A stretch of 64,000 bases of DNA from Deltaproteobacteria bacterium (lineage in GTDB: Bacteria > Myxococcota_A > UBA796 > GCA-2862545). This document shows positions 7,645 to 18,470 of this stretch, piece after piece. Position numbers and translations under genes: made by a program. Each line of letters opens with the position of its first letter. Positions within the stretch are counted from its first letter, which is position 1. A model generated the notes under the pieces. The model saw only the letters and a list, made by a program, of their open reading frames with translations, searched no databases and was not told the origin of the DNA. Location: assembly GCA_006226595.1 (NCBI GenBank), contig SBGP01000095.1, forward strand, positions 62,001-126,000. Reading direction: 5' to 3'.

Positions 7645-8417
7645 GCGCCTTCGAGCTCCACTGGATGGGCGGCGTCGCGGAACGCCTGCACGCCGCACAC
7701 CGCGGAGACCTCGACGCGATGCCCTGGCACCAGCTCGATCCGCGCGCCTTCGGCCCAGAGGACCTCGATCACGCCCGCATCTGCTGGACTCAGGGCGCGC
7801 ACCAGGAGTGGTGCGCCGCCGCCGGCTTCTCGGCCCTTCTCACCGCCCTGCTCCACGCGCGAGCGCCCGTCGACGTGATTGGCATGGCGGGCTCGTTCGT
7901 CGCCGACGAGATGGTGCACACCGAGCTCAACGCGCGCATGGCCGCTGCCGTCGGCGGCGGCGTCCACCTCGAGGTCGACCCGGCGCGGCTGTGCCCGACG
8001 CCCGAGGGCGAGCCTTTGTGGCAAGCGGTCGAGCTGGCGCTTCGCGTCAGCTGTGTGGGCGAGAGCTTCTCGCTGCCCGTGCTCGGCGCCAGCGCCCGTC
8101 ACGCCCACCACCCGCTGGTCCGGGCGGTGCTCAAGCGCATCGCCGCCGACGAAGCGCCCCATGCCAGGCTCGGCTGGGTCGTGCTCGACTGGGCCCTGCC
8201 GCTGCTCTCGGACGACGACCGCGACCGTCTCGGACACGTCGCGCGCGAGGCCATCGCCGAGCTCCGCCGAGGCCTCGCCCCGGAAGCGACCCTCTCGAAG
8301 TCGCGATGTGAGGTCTCCGGCTGCCTGCCGCCGTCCCGCTACGCCGAGGTCGCCGAAGCCGCCCTGTCCCGGCGCATCGTCACGCCTCTCGCGGCACGGG
8401 GTATCCACGCGGCGTGA
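7641..8417 (+). CDS. Ferritin-like diiron protein
   Basis: A 258-residue helical protein starting at GTG 7641. It carries two E-x2-H motifs, E90-M-V-H93 and E171-A-P-H174, and an additional Glu at E141, the carboxylate/His set of a four-helix ferritin-like di-iron site. The second motif lies in ADEAPHARLGW. Members of this broad superfamily include rubrerythrin-like, oxidase and oxygenase enzymes, so the reaction is not determined. Two Cys-containing segments (CWTQGAHQEWC and a later C..GC pair) might add ligands. No signal peptide is seen although the coupled upstream protein is exported. Confidence 0.7.
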   Translation: MSAFELHWMGGVAERLHAAHRGDLDAMPWHQLDPRAFGPEDLDHARICWTQGAHQEWCAAAGFSALLTALLHARAPVDVIGMAGSFVADEMVHTELNARMAAAVGGGVHLEVDPARLCPTPEGEPLWQAVELALRVSCVGESFSLPVLGASARHAHHPLVRAVLKRIAADEAPHARLGWVVLDWALPLLSDDDRDRLGHVAREAIAELRRGLAPEATLSKSRCEVSGCLPPSRYAEVAEAALSRRIVTPLAARGIHAA

Positions 8418-8572
8418 CCGCCTGTAAGTGCGTGGAACGCGGCCATCCCGTACCTTGGGTCCAGCTGGAGGCGCCGAGCGCGAGACCTCGCGACCCTCGA
8501 TGGGAGGGACCCGGTCTCGGGGCATCGCCCATCGCTCGCGAGCGCCCCGCTTTCCTCTTGTTTGGAGTCCGC

Positions 8573-8743
8573 ATGTTGCGCCCCCTGTTCCTCGCCTTTG
8601 CCCTGCTCACCACCGGCGTCGCCCTCACCGCCTGCAACGACGAAGGTGAGATCGACCTGTGCTCCGACGACCTCGACTGCGACGACGGCTTCATCTGCGA
8701 GATCACTGGCCAGGACGACGGCATCTGCATCGAGGACCTGTAG
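8573..8743 (+). CDS. Small Cys-rich lipoprotein
   Basis: A 56-residue lipoprotein: signal MLRPLFLAFALLTTGVALTAC with lipidation at the Cys of LTAC, then a 35-residue mature part with regularly spaced Cys (C-x5-C-x5-C-like pattern) and many acidic residues. Such short Cys/Asp patterns resemble mini disulfide or calcium-binding modules seen repeatedly in myxobacterial surface proteins. An SD-like GGAG lies just before the ATG. The gene stands alone between the ferritin-like and desaturase genes, with convergent transcription from the latter. Confidence 0.65.
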   Translation: MLRPLFLAFALLTTGVALTACNDEGEIDLCSDDLDCDDGFICEITGQDDGICIEDL

Positions 8744-8761
8744 TCCTCGCGCGCCTCGCCG

Positions 8762-9946
8762 CTACTTCGCGGCGATGGCCTCGCTCTCCGCGGGCTCGAG
8801 CAGCGGGAACGGCTGGCCTTCGGGCAGGCGCTGCATGGTCTCGTTTCCGACGATGACCTGAATCAGCCGCCAGCACCGCACCCACACCGACTGCTGGATG
8901 TAGGGCACGCCGTGCTTCGCGCAGATGCGCTTGAGCTCGGGCTGCAGCCGCCGATACTGGAGCATGGTCGCTTCGGGGAACAGGTGGTGCTCGATCTGGT
9001 AGTTGAGCCACCCGTGGAAGAAGTCCACGCCGTTCGACCCGCACGGGTAGTTCACGGAGCCCGCGATCTGCCGCACATAGAACTCGGTCTTGCCGCGAGG
9101 CTTGCCGTCGAAGCGCCAGCAATCCCCACCGCTGTGGTTCGGCGCGATGACCAGGAAGCTGTGCAGGTTCGTGAGCACTTCGGCCATGAGGTTGTTCGCG
9201 AGTACCGAGAACGCGGCCCACGCCGAGAGCGGCAGGAACAGCGCCGGCAAGATCACGAAGTGCACGGCCGTGAACGGGATCCAGCTGCGCAGCCACACGA
9301 GGCGGCCGACCGGCGTGAACGGCGTCCAGTCGGCCATCGGGTTGCGACGCGACTCGTCGCGCGCTTCGCGGGTGCGCTTGCGCTCTTGCTCGCGGTACCA
9401 GGCGCCCCACGTCGTCGGCGCGTAGTACAGCGGCTTCCAGCACGCGGCGATCACGAAGGTGAGCAGGTACTTGAACGCCCTGGGCGCGCGCATGCTGCGG
9501 ATCCACTCCGCGGCATCCTCGACCAGATCCGGGTCGGCGGTCTCGCCGAGCCGGTAGTGGTGCATCTGGTTGTGCTCGTGAGCCCACGCTGCCGGCGCCA
9601 TCCAGTCGAACCAGTCGAGGTAGCGCCGCCACTCCACCGCCCACACCTTGCTCCGGTAGCGTCCGGGGTCCTCGGCGCGGTCGTAGCCCTTGTGCACGAT
9701 CGGGTGGGACAGCACCGTCCACCGCGCGAAGCGGCCCGTGGACAAGAGGAGCACGGACAACGGATTCGGCGCGATCCACGCCGTGGCGTAGCCGAGCGCC
9801 GTGCACCCGAGCGTCCACCGCTCCATCTTCCGCAGGTGCGCGAGGTCTTCCTCGCCCGGCGGCCCCACGTAGCGCTTGCGCAGCTCGAGGATGTCGGCGG
9901 TCAGTGCGGCGAGCCGCTGCTCGTATTCGGTGGTCGGTGCAGGCAT
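8762..9946 (-). CDS. Membrane fatty acid desaturase
   Basis: A 394-residue integral membrane desaturase. Histidine boxes are visible: H81-P-I-V-H85, H123-E-H-N-Q-M-H129-H130, and the C-terminal box Q-I-E-H320-H321 typical of front-end or acyl-lipid desaturases. Four hydrophobic segments flank these boxes (roughly residues 45-75, 115-122, 158-176 and 222-250). There is no fused cytochrome b5 domain, so electrons probably come from a separate ferredoxin or cytochrome. The likely role is introduction of a double bond into membrane fatty acids. It has no co-directional neighbour, so it is probably a single-gene transcript. Confidence 0.88.
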   Translation of the reverse strand: MPAPTTEYEQRLAALTADILELRKRYVGPPGEEDLAHLRKMERWTLGCTALGYATAWIAPNPLSVLLLSTGRFARWTVLSHPIVHKGYDRAEDPGRYRSKVWAVEWRRYLDWFDWMAPAAWAHEHNQMHHYRLGETADPDLVEDAAEWIRSMRAPRAFKYLLTFVIAACWKPLYYAPTTWGAWYREQERKRTREARDESRRNPMADWTPFTPVGRLVWLRSWIPFTAVHFVILPALFLPLSAWAAFSVLANNLMAEVLTNLHSFLVIAPNHSGGDCWRFDGKPRGKTEFYVRQIAGSVNYPCGSNGVDFFHGWLNYQIEHHLFPEATMLQYRRLQPELKRICAKHGVPYIQQSVWVRCWRLIQVIVGNETMQRLPEGQPFPLLEPAESEAIAAK

Positions 9947-10006
9947 GACCGGGGCAGACTACCCGAACCCGGGCGCGGGCGCCCGTGACGAACACCGGGA
10001 GTGCGC

Positions 10007-10327
10007 ATGCGGCCTCTGTCTTGCCTTCTCCTCGTCGGGTGCATCTCGACGAGCCAGACCATGGACTGCGAGTCCAGCGGGGCGTTCTCGATCGTCGAGA
10101 CCGTGTGGGCCGCCGACATCGACGATGCCGCCGCGCGGCTCGAGATCGAGCCAGCGGACGTGACCTGCGCCGAGGCCTGCGCGGTCATGCGCAGCAACAG
10201 CGGCGAGATCACCGTGGACCGGGTGACGAGCTGCACCTGGGACGTCGACCCGGCGAGCCCCGATACGGGCGAGCTCGGCCAGATCAGCTGCAGCGGCGAG
10301 GAGACCGAGCAGACCTGCCTCGGATGA
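10007..10327 (+). CDS. Small Cys-containing lipoprotein
   Basis: A 106-residue product with a short lipoprotein signal ending LLVGC. A GTG six bases upstream is an alternative start. The mature protein has seven further Cys and a helical ADIDDAAARLEI segment; it ends with CSGEETEQTCLG. The function is unknown. It is divergent from the desaturase and convergent with the next gene, so it has its own transcript. Confidence 0.6.
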   Translation: MRPLSCLLLVGCISTSQTMDCESSGAFSIVETVWAADIDDAAARLEIEPADVTCAEACAVMRSNSGEITVDRVTSCTWDVDPASPDTGELGQISCSGEETEQTCLG

Positions 10328-10345
10328 GCCGGCGGCTGGGGGGTA

Positions 10346-10833
10346 CTAGAACACGGCCTCGACGTCGAAGAGCAGCTCCAGATCGGGCTCCTCCACCGTG
10401 ACCTCGGCACGCGCCTCGACCGACACCTTGGCGTCGCCACCCTCGACGTGCACCCAGGTCAGGTCCACCTCGGTGAAGCATCCGGGCTCGCAAGTGCCCG
10501 CGGCAATCGCCTCGGCACGGAACTCGTGCGTGCCCGGCGTGACCAGCTCGGTGTTCGACACGAGGTCGGTGTCGATGGTCAGGTCGATCGAGAACAGCCC
10601 CGGCGAGTCCTGACCCGCCGGGTCGGTGGCGCGGGCCCAGAGCACGAACGCCACCCCGTCGTGGGGAAGCGCCGCGCCGCTGGCCTCGGCCAGGGTGACG
10701 CGGAAGCGCTGCTGGGCTCCCGACCCATCGAGGACGTCGATCTCCGCGGACTCGACGGCCGCGGACTCGAGCACGCCCTCGATGTTGCCGCCCCCATTGC
10801 AGGCGGCGAGAAGCAGGAAGCCCAGCGCGCGCA

Positions 10834-10834
<1 letters not shown>
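10346..10834 (-). CDS. Lipoprotein downstream of cytochrome c peroxidase
   Basis: A 162-residue lipoprotein (MRALGFLLLAAC, then NGGG). The start overlaps the last base of the peroxidase stop (TGATG), so the two are translationally coupled. The mature part looks like a single beta-sandwich domain rich in Val, Thr, Glu and Asp, with a C-x3-C pair near residue 122 that may form a disulfide. I do not recognise the fold by name. Coupling suggests it works in the same compartment as the peroxidase, perhaps as a partner or electron-protein scaffold; this is inference. Confidence 0.7.
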
Positions 10835-11892
<1,058 letters not shown>

Positions 11893-12020
11893 GGACGATC
11901 TCCGTGGGGTGGGCAGGAAGGATATCAGCTACCACCTCGTGAAGCCGATAGACACTGCCTATGGCGCTGTCGACGGGCAGATCATCCGGGCCATCACAGC
12001 CACGAAGTGCTGCTCTCGTC

Positions 12021-14180
12021 TCACTCGACGAGGAGGATCTGGCCGGCGCCGTCGGCGCGCTCGACCCCATCGACGAGCACGGTGGCGCCGCGCACGCGCG
12101 CGATGCCGGAACTTCCGAGGAACACGAGCTCGGCGTCGGTCGAGAGCTCGGCGCCATCGGGGAGCGTCGCGGTCTCGGTGCTGGTCGGATCGCGAAGGAC
12201 CACCTGGTCGTCGCCGATCACGAAGCCCGTCCACCCGGCGGGAAGTCCGGTCATCGCGGCCACCGCGAGCGGCGCGTCGTCGCCGGTCGCGCCCACGGCG
12301 TAGGGCGCGAGCACCGCGAGGAAGTCCGGTGCCTCGCCCTGGACCTCGCCGTCGACGACCACGTGGTGGTTGACCTCGCGGTCGAGGGCGAACTGGTGCA
12401 CGTGAGGCGCCTGGTTCTCGACGAAGGGCGGCTCCGTGAGGGTCGGAAGCCCCGCCGTGGAGCCGAGCCACACGTCGAGCCCCGCACGCTCCCGCTCGAC
12501 GTTGAACCGCTGCCCATCGAGCTCGTAGCTCCCGCCGACGCCGTAGCCGGCGTGTCCGCCGACGCGCCATCCGAAGGTCCGCGGTCCGCCCTGACTGTCG
12601 ATGCGGTCGGCGACCACGAAGTAGCGTCCATCCACCATGAGCACCGAGCGCTCGATGGTCGCGTCCTCATAGGCGATGTGGGCCTCGGCGTAGTGGAGGT
12701 TCGCACCGATCTCGCCATGGCGCAGGAAGCTGTCGGTGTCCCCAAAGTTGGTGAGCAGGCCCTTGTCCGGCGCGCCAACTCCGTCGATCAGCACGACGTT
12801 GTGCGCCTCGGGCGCCGACGTGACCGCGTTGTTCAGCGAGTTCGGCTTGTAGTAGCCGGGGTCGACGAGCAGGTACTCGCCGTAGGCCGCGAGCGAGAAC
12901 GAGGTGCCGTCCACGTGGTCGTGCAGGGTCTTGCGCGCGGAGCCGTTCTCGGCGACGAGCAGCAGGAAGCGCGCATCCTCGGACCAGTCGCTGCGGAACG
13001 TCGCGGTGCCCGCTTCCGGCAGGATCCGCGTGGTCCATGGCGGCTCGACCGGCGCCACGTCGGGGTCGACGAGGGTCAGGTGGTAGGGCCGCAGGTCCAG
13101 GCCGTGGGTCATCGTGTACGGCCGCGCCACGTTGTTCGCCCAGTCCCAGTGGGTGTGCCCTCCCCCACCAAAGCCGGTGAGCAGGGCCGCGCCGTTGAGC
13201 GGGTTGAAGTAGGCATCCGCGAGCGGCGGGCGGCTGCCGTCGGGTAGGCGCAGGCCGATGGACCAGTCGACCGTCGCGTGGAAGAGCGGGTCGTACAGCG
13301 GGTTCGCAAAGGTGAAGGCCTCCCCGTCCACACAGCCGTGGCCCGTCCACGGGTCGAGGTCACTGCGGTTGATGCAGTCGCGGGTGGCGGCCAGTCCATC
13401 CGGATGGAGCCGGTCCATCGCCGCGAAGTACGCGAGCGACGGGGCGAGCGCGAAGCCGTAGTAGAACGGCCCCTCGGACACGCCGCCGTCGGGCTGCACG
13501 TACTGACCGTCGGGTCCCCAAAGATAGGCGAGCTCGCTGGCCGCCCAGTCCGACCAGGCCTGGGACTCCGGGTGATCGGGGAAGCGCAGCGCCGGGTAGC
13601 CCACGGCGGTGACCGTGCGGATCGGGTGGTTGTTCTGGGCGGGAGTGAGCCACACCTGCCGATAGATGTCGTCGTCGTGGAAGCGCTCGTAGGTCCCGTC
13701 CGCGACCTCGAGGATGCGCTCTCGCGCATCGGCGCGCGTGCCCTCGCCCGGCCAGAACCCGCCGAGCTCGAGCAGGTCCCAGGCGTTGGTGTACGCAATC
13801 GTCGTGTGCGGCACGCGGATGTTCACGTCGCCGACGTCGGTGGAGAGCACGTCGCCGTCGAGCAGCGCGAAGCTGTCGAGCGCGATCTGCGCGTACACGC
13901 GATCCTCGTGGAGCCAGGCGAGGAAGGCCGCGGCCTGGGCGACGTCCGCGTTGTGGCCGTGCACGCTGTGGTCCCAGGGCGCGTCGGCCTCGGGAACGCG
14001 CAGATCCTGGGCGGCCTCCTCGACCAGCGCGTCGTACACCAGGTCGTAGGGCGCGGTGTCGATGCGGGCGAGTAGCGTGGGGCGATCGGCCTCGTCGACG
14101 AGCAGGCCGACGTAGGGCTCCTCCTCGGGCTCGGCCTGCTTGCACGCGAACAGCGCCAATACCGGGATCAGGCGCCTCAC
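12021..14180 (-). CDS. Heparinase II/III-family polysaccharide lyase, lipoprotein
   Basis: A 719-residue protein with a GTG start and a lipoprotein signal (LALFAC, then KQAEPEEE). Residues about 40-330 are an alpha/alpha toroid region, and the C-terminal half has the heparinase II/III beta-sandwich signature HDHVDGTSFSLAAYGEYLL with VDPGYY following. Family members cleave uronic-acid-containing polysaccharides (heparin/heparan sulfate, alginate) by beta-elimination; the actual polymer is not readable here. The start overlaps the stop of the upstream GH105-like gene by four bases (GTGA), so the two are translationally coupled: a lyase that makes unsaturated uronyl ends and a hydrolase that removes them. 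Confidence 0.82.
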   Translation of the reverse strand: MRRLIPVLALFACKQAEPEEEPYVGLLVDEADRPTLLARIDTAPYDLVYDALVEEAAQDLRVPEADAPWDHSVHGHNADVAQAAAFLAWLHEDRVYAQIALDSFALLDGDVLSTDVGDVNIRVPHTTIAYTNAWDLLELGGFWPGEGTRADARERILEVADGTYERFHDDDIYRQVWLTPAQNNHPIRTVTAVGYPALRFPDHPESQAWSDWAASELAYLWGPDGQYVQPDGGVSEGPFYYGFALAPSLAYFAAMDRLHPDGLAATRDCINRSDLDPWTGHGCVDGEAFTFANPLYDPLFHATVDWSIGLRLPDGSRPPLADAYFNPLNGAALLTGFGGGGHTHWDWANNVARPYTMTHGLDLRPYHLTLVDPDVAPVEPPWTTRILPEAGTATFRSDWSEDARFLLLVAENGSARKTLHDHVDGTSFSLAAYGEYLLVDPGYYKPNSLNNAVTSAPEAHNVVLIDGVGAPDKGLLTNFGDTDSFLRHGEIGANLHYAEAHIAYEDATIERSVLMVDGRYFVVADRIDSQGGPRTFGWRVGGHAGYGVGGSYELDGQRFNVERERAGLDVWLGSTAGLPTLTEPPFVENQAPHVHQFALDREVNHHVVVDGEVQGEAPDFLAVLAPYAVGATGDDAPLAVAAMTGLPAGWTGFVIGDDQVVLRDPTSTETATLPDGAELSTDAELVFLGSSGIARVRGATVLVDGVERADGAGQILLVE

Positions 14181-15307
14181 AGCGACTTCTCCACGCCATG
14201 GACCTCGGCGAGCGCCATCAGCACTGCACCGACACCGAGCATCAGGTCGTCGTTGGTGCCCACGCCTACGTAGTTCGCGTAGTCACCGGGGTTCGTGCCG
14301 TAGCTGGTGCCGTCGACCTGACCCTCGGCGTTCACGTTGTCGAGCACGCCGACGACCGCTGCGTCGATGGCGTGGCCGACGTCGTCGAGGTCGAGCACCC
14401 CGGCCTCCACGCCGCGGACCAGCCCGTAGAGCAGCAGCGCCGCCCCGCTGGTCTCGGTGTAGTTGTCCGGGTCGTCGCCCAGCGGCTGGTTCATCACCGT
14501 GTGCCACATGCCGTCGGCTGCCTGGCTGTCGACCACCGCCGCCGCGTGAGCCTGAACCAGGCCTTCGAGCGCGGCGCGATCGGCGTGGTCGGCGGGCAGT
14601 CGCGCGAGCAGCTCGACCCCGGAGATCAGGACCCACGAGTTGCCGCGCGCCCAGTACACCGCCTCGACCGGGATGTTCGCGTCCTCGACGTCGTCGTAGG
14701 CGTGTCGGTACAGCTGATCCGCGGGGTCGCGGAGCAGCTCGGAGAACAGCAGGTACTGCTCGGCAGTGGCGTCGAGCAGGCTCGCCTCACCGGTGCGATC
14801 GAACTCGTGGAGCCAGATCATGCCGAACATGAACTGCGAGTCGACCCACACCTGGTCGACGTACGGCGCCTGGGTCGCGGTCGCGCCGGTCCAGTGCTCG
14901 ATCGCCCCCTCATCGGTGAGCGGCGGGTCCGAGAGGTACGCATCCGCCGCGTCGAGCATCGGCCCAAGTCCCGCATCGCGGTGAGCCTGCACCCACGAGG
15001 CCACACTGCACAGGGCCACCTCGTCCGACGCCGTGAAGGTACGGGGCTCGGCTTCTTCGAAGGCCGGGAGCACGTCCGCCATCCACGCCGCGTTGTAGTC
15101 GAGGCCCGCGCTGCCGCCGGTGGCCTCGTCGAGACGGATCAGTCCGTGGCCCCACACGGTCGGAATCCACCCGAGACCGAGACCGTCGGGCTGCCACATG
15201 TCGAGGCCGCGGTCGGCCACGAGCTGGGCGGTGGGCAAGGTGTCGTGGCGCTCCGGCTCTGAGCAGGCCGCCGCGAACAGCGCAATCGGGAGGAAGAAGC
15301 GGTGCAT
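14177..15307 (-). CDS. GH105/GH88-like unsaturated uronyl hydrolase, lipoprotein
   Basis: A 376-residue (alpha/alpha)6-barrel-type protein with a lipoprotein signal (ALFAAAC). Features typical of unsaturated rhamnogalacturonyl/glucuronyl hydrolases are VDSQFMFGMIW, the WARGNSW motif, DGMWHTVMNQP and YTETSGAALLLYGL. These enzymes hydrate the 4,5-double bond that polysaccharide lyases leave on the terminal uronic acid, releasing it. It is the first gene of a coupled pair with the heparinase-like lyase. Lipid anchoring of both suggests degradation at the outer membrane or in the periplasm. GH88 versus GH105 cannot be separated by eye. Confidence 0.82.
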   Translation of the reverse strand: MHRFFLPIALFAAACSEPERHDTLPTAQLVADRGLDMWQPDGLGLGWIPTVWGHGLIRLDEATGGSAGLDYNAAWMADVLPAFEEAEPRTFTASDEVALCSVASWVQAHRDAGLGPMLDAADAYLSDPPLTDEGAIEHWTGATATQAPYVDQVWVDSQFMFGMIWLHEFDRTGEASLLDATAEQYLLFSELLRDPADQLYRHAYDDVEDANIPVEAVYWARGNSWVLISGVELLARLPADHADRAALEGLVQAHAAAVVDSQAADGMWHTVMNQPLGDDPDNYTETSGAALLLYGLVRGVEAGVLDLDDVGHAIDAAVVGVLDNVNAEGQVDGTSYGTNPGDYANYVGVGTNDDLMLGVGAVLMALAEVHGVEKSL

Positions 15308-15353
15308 GGCGAGAGCTTAGCCTCTGGTACGATGTGGCCACAGCGGAGGGCCT

Positions 15354-15666
15354 GTGCGCCGTGTGCTCGCGACTGCAGCGCTCGTCTGGTCCTTGGCCAC
15401 GGATGCCCCTGCCGGCGGCATGGAGTTCACCCTCGGCGGGGGCCTGTCCGTGTGGGTCCCCTACGCTTCGGAGCTGTTCGAGGACGGCACCTCCGTTCAC
15501 CCAGTCGGGCCTCGTGCGGCCGTTCATCGCCGCGAGCATCGCGACCTCGGTGTTCCTCGAGCCCAGCGAGCGCGTGTTCGTTCGACACGAGCTCGAGGCG
15601 CACACCTTCGGCGGGCACGTGGGCATCGGGGTCGGCGCGGTCCTCGGCGAGCGCCGGCAGCGCTGA
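15354..15666 (+). pseudogene. Exported small protein gene with a +1 frameshift
   Basis: A GTG start with a purine-rich SD (GGAGGG) opens a frame with a signal peptide (VLATAALVWSLATDAPAG) and a beta-rich sequence GMEFTLGGGLSVWVPY up to about base 15491. The sensible continuation, SGLVRPFIAASIATSV and then EAHTFGGHVGIGVGAVLG, is in the next frame and ends at the TGA 15664-15666, just before the convergent obgE stop. Removing one base near 15495 joins the two into a single protein of about 103 residues that looks like a small outer-membrane or exported beta protein. It is therefore either a disrupted gene, a sequencing error, or (less likely) programmed frameshifting; no classical slippery site is visible. 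Confidence 0.6.
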
Positions 15667-15672
15667 GACCCG

Positions 15673-16809
<1,137 letters not shown>

Positions 16810-16810
16810 C

Positions 16811-16839
16811 TACAAAAAGAGCCGCCCGCAGGCGGCTCT
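16811..16839 (-). terminator. Rho-independent terminator between rpmA and obgE
   Basis: On the minus strand AGAGCCGCC and GGCGGCTCT pair in a perfect 9-bp stem with a 4-base loop, followed by a run of five T. It lies 21 bases after the rpmA stop and upstream of obgE, so it probably attenuates read-through from the ribosomal-protein genes into obgE. Confidence 0.85.
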
Positions 16840-16859
16840 CGCGTGTGTCGGAGCGACGA

Positions 16860-17123
16860 CTACGCGTTGCTCTCGACCGGGTAGACGCTGACCAGCTTGC
16901 GGCGGTTGCGGGTCTCGAACGTGACCCGACCGTCGGTGGTGGCGAACAGCGTGTAGTCGCGGCCCAGGCCCACGTTGGTGCCCGGGTGCAGCTTGGTGCC
17001 GAGCTGACGAACGAGGATGGAGCCGGCCGAAACGACCTCGCCGTCGTAGCGCTTGACGCCACGGTACTGCGGGTTGCTGTCGCGGCCGTTGCGGGAGGAA
17101 CCCTGTCCCTTCTTATGAGCCAT
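16860..17123 (-). CDS. rpmA: 50S ribosomal protein L27
   Basis: An 87-residue L27 starting [16 protein letters not shown], followed by the family core [16 protein letters not shown] and [11 protein letters not shown]. The N-terminus begins directly at the mature-like AHKKG sequence, without the cleaved extension found in Firmicutes. It begins 10 bases after the rplU stop and is followed by an intrinsic terminator. Confidence 0.98.
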   Translation of the reverse strand: MAHKKGQGSSRNGRDSNPQYRGVKRYDGEVVSAGSILVRQLGTKLHPGTNVGLGRDYTLFATTDGRVTFETRNRRKLVSVYPVESNA

Positions 17124-17133
17124 CTCGCCCTCC

Positions 17134-17445
17134 TTAGGCCTTGATACCGGTGATGGTCAGCTCGGTGTGCGAGTGGCGGAAGCCCACCCGACGACGCGAG
17201 CGCTTGCGCTGCTTGTACTTGAAGGTGATCACCTTGTCGCCCTTGAAGTGACGAGCCACGGTCGCGGTGACAGTCGCACCGTCGAGGGTGGGGGTGCCCA
17301 CCTTCGTGCCGTTGTCGCCGCCCACGAGCAGCACCTTGTCGAGGGTGATCTCGGCACCCTCGGCGGCGTCCACGTGATCGACAGTGATCGTGGCGCCTTC
17401 TTCGACGCGGAACTGACGTCCGCTGGTCTCGACGATCGCGTACAT
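17134..17445 (-). CDS. rplU: 50S ribosomal protein L21
   Basis: A 103-residue L21, the usual length, starting [17 protein letters not shown] and ending with [16 protein letters not shown]. The frame extends 30 codons upstream, but the MYAIVE start matches the family and has an SD (GGAGGACAT) in front. It is the first gene of the rplU-rpmA unit. The roughly 75-base leader contains a CCCCAT/ATGGGG inverted repeat (17467-17491) that could be an autoregulatory leader structure; this is only suggestive. Confidence 0.98.
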   Translation of the reverse strand: MYAIVETSGRQFRVEEGATITVDHVDAAEGAEITLDKVLLVGGDNGTKVGTPTLDGATVTATVARHFKGDKVITFKYKQRKRSRRRVGFRHSHTELTITGIKA

Positions 17446-17519
17446 GGCGATGTCCTCCGAATACCGCCCCATGAGGCGCCCCGGGATGGGGTCTTGAAGA
17501 GCCTTGGGCGAGCCGGGCG

Positions 17520-17548
17520 CAATTAGGCCGTTCACCCCCCGCTGTCAA
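17520..17548 (-). promoter_or_regulatory. Sigma-70-type promoter for rplU-rpmA
   Basis: On the minus strand a perfect TTGACA (-35, 17548-17543) is followed by a 17-base spacer and TAATTG (-10, 17525-17520). The -35 box contains the stop codon of the upstream gene. It is the clearest promoter in the window and sits 75 bases upstream of rplU. Confidence 0.75.
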
Positions 17549-18426
17549 GGTCTCAAGGCCCTCACCACCGCGAGCGCGTCCTCGACGAGGCCGTCGAGCT
17601 CCGAGAGCATGCGCCCCTCGACGACGACGCGAATACGCCGTGGATCGAGGTCCGACTGGGGTCGATCGCCGAGCAGGTTCAGCAGCGGCTCCTCGATGGC
17701 AAGCAGCTTGCGGCGAAGCAGGCGATCCACGCCCCGGAAGGTCAGCGCGCGATCGAGGATCGGGTGACCGATCTGCTCGTCCGGCTTGGGTTTGCCAGCA
17801 ACGACCCTGAACCCCTCGGGCAGGCCCGGCGGAAGCGCGATGCGGATACGCGTGTGCCGCCGTTCCTCACGGATGCGCACGTCGAAGGACTCGCGGTTGC
17901 CGAGCAATCCGCCGGTGTTGCCGACGATGGACAGCGCGCGATCGTCGAGTGGCAGGCCGAGCTTCTTCGCGACCGCCTGCCACGGGGCACGCCGTGCCGC
18001 GTCCACGGCGCGAGCCAACGCCTGCAGGCGCTCGATGGAGGCCTCTCCCTTGCGCATCGCGACCATCTCTTCGCGCAGCAAGACCGGGTGGCCGCCCATC
18101 GCCTCGTTCACACCGGGGTCGGCGATGAGGTCGCGCGTGGTGCTGTCCTTGGGCATCACGCCGGCCGCCGCCGCGCGAAGCACCCGCTCGTCGGCGTAGA
18201 GCCCGGGCACGTGCACCGGCAGCCGCGCCGCCTGGTAGCCGCCGCCGAGCATCGTATCGGCCATCGACGGGGTCGAGGCGATCCAGATCCCGTCGTACTG
18301 TCGCCAGGCATCGGCAGGGAACTGCGGCGCGACCTGGATCTCGAACGGATCCTCTCGGTACACCGGCTCCTCGGGGAACAGGGCCCGCGCGATGCGCATC
18401 AGGATGCCGAGCTCTTCCTCCGCCAT
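17545..18426 (-). CDS. Uncharacterised cytoplasmic protein
   Basis: A 293-residue protein without signal peptide or membrane segment; an SD (GGAGG) precedes the ATG. The N-terminal half is mixed alpha/beta. The C-terminal half (about residues 165-290) has RESFDVRIREERRHTRIRIA, LPEGFRVVAGKPKPDEQIG, and then LLRRKLLAIEEPLLNLLGD, a pattern I associate with an unnamed domain common in myxobacterial hypothetical proteins. No catalytic motif is evident. It lies 44 bases downstream of the next minus-strand gene, so the two may form an operon; rplU's promoter overlaps its stop codon. Confidence 0.65.
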   Translation of the reverse strand: MAEEELGILMRIARALFPEEPVYREDPFEIQVAPQFPADAWRQYDGIWIASTPSMADTMLGGGYQAARLPVHVPGLYADERVLRAAAAGVMPKDSTTRDLIADPGVNEAMGGHPVLLREEMVAMRKGEASIERLQALARAVDAARRAPWQAVAKKLGLPLDDRALSIVGNTGGLLGNRESFDVRIREERRHTRIRIALPPGLPEGFRVVAGKPKPDEQIGHPILDRALTFRGVDRLLRRKLLAIEEPLLNLLGDRPQSDLDPRRIRVVVEGRMLSELDGLVEDALAVVRALRP

Positions 18427-18470
18427 CGAACCTCCGGTTCTCGCATGACCCGCGATCGGAGGCCGCGCAA

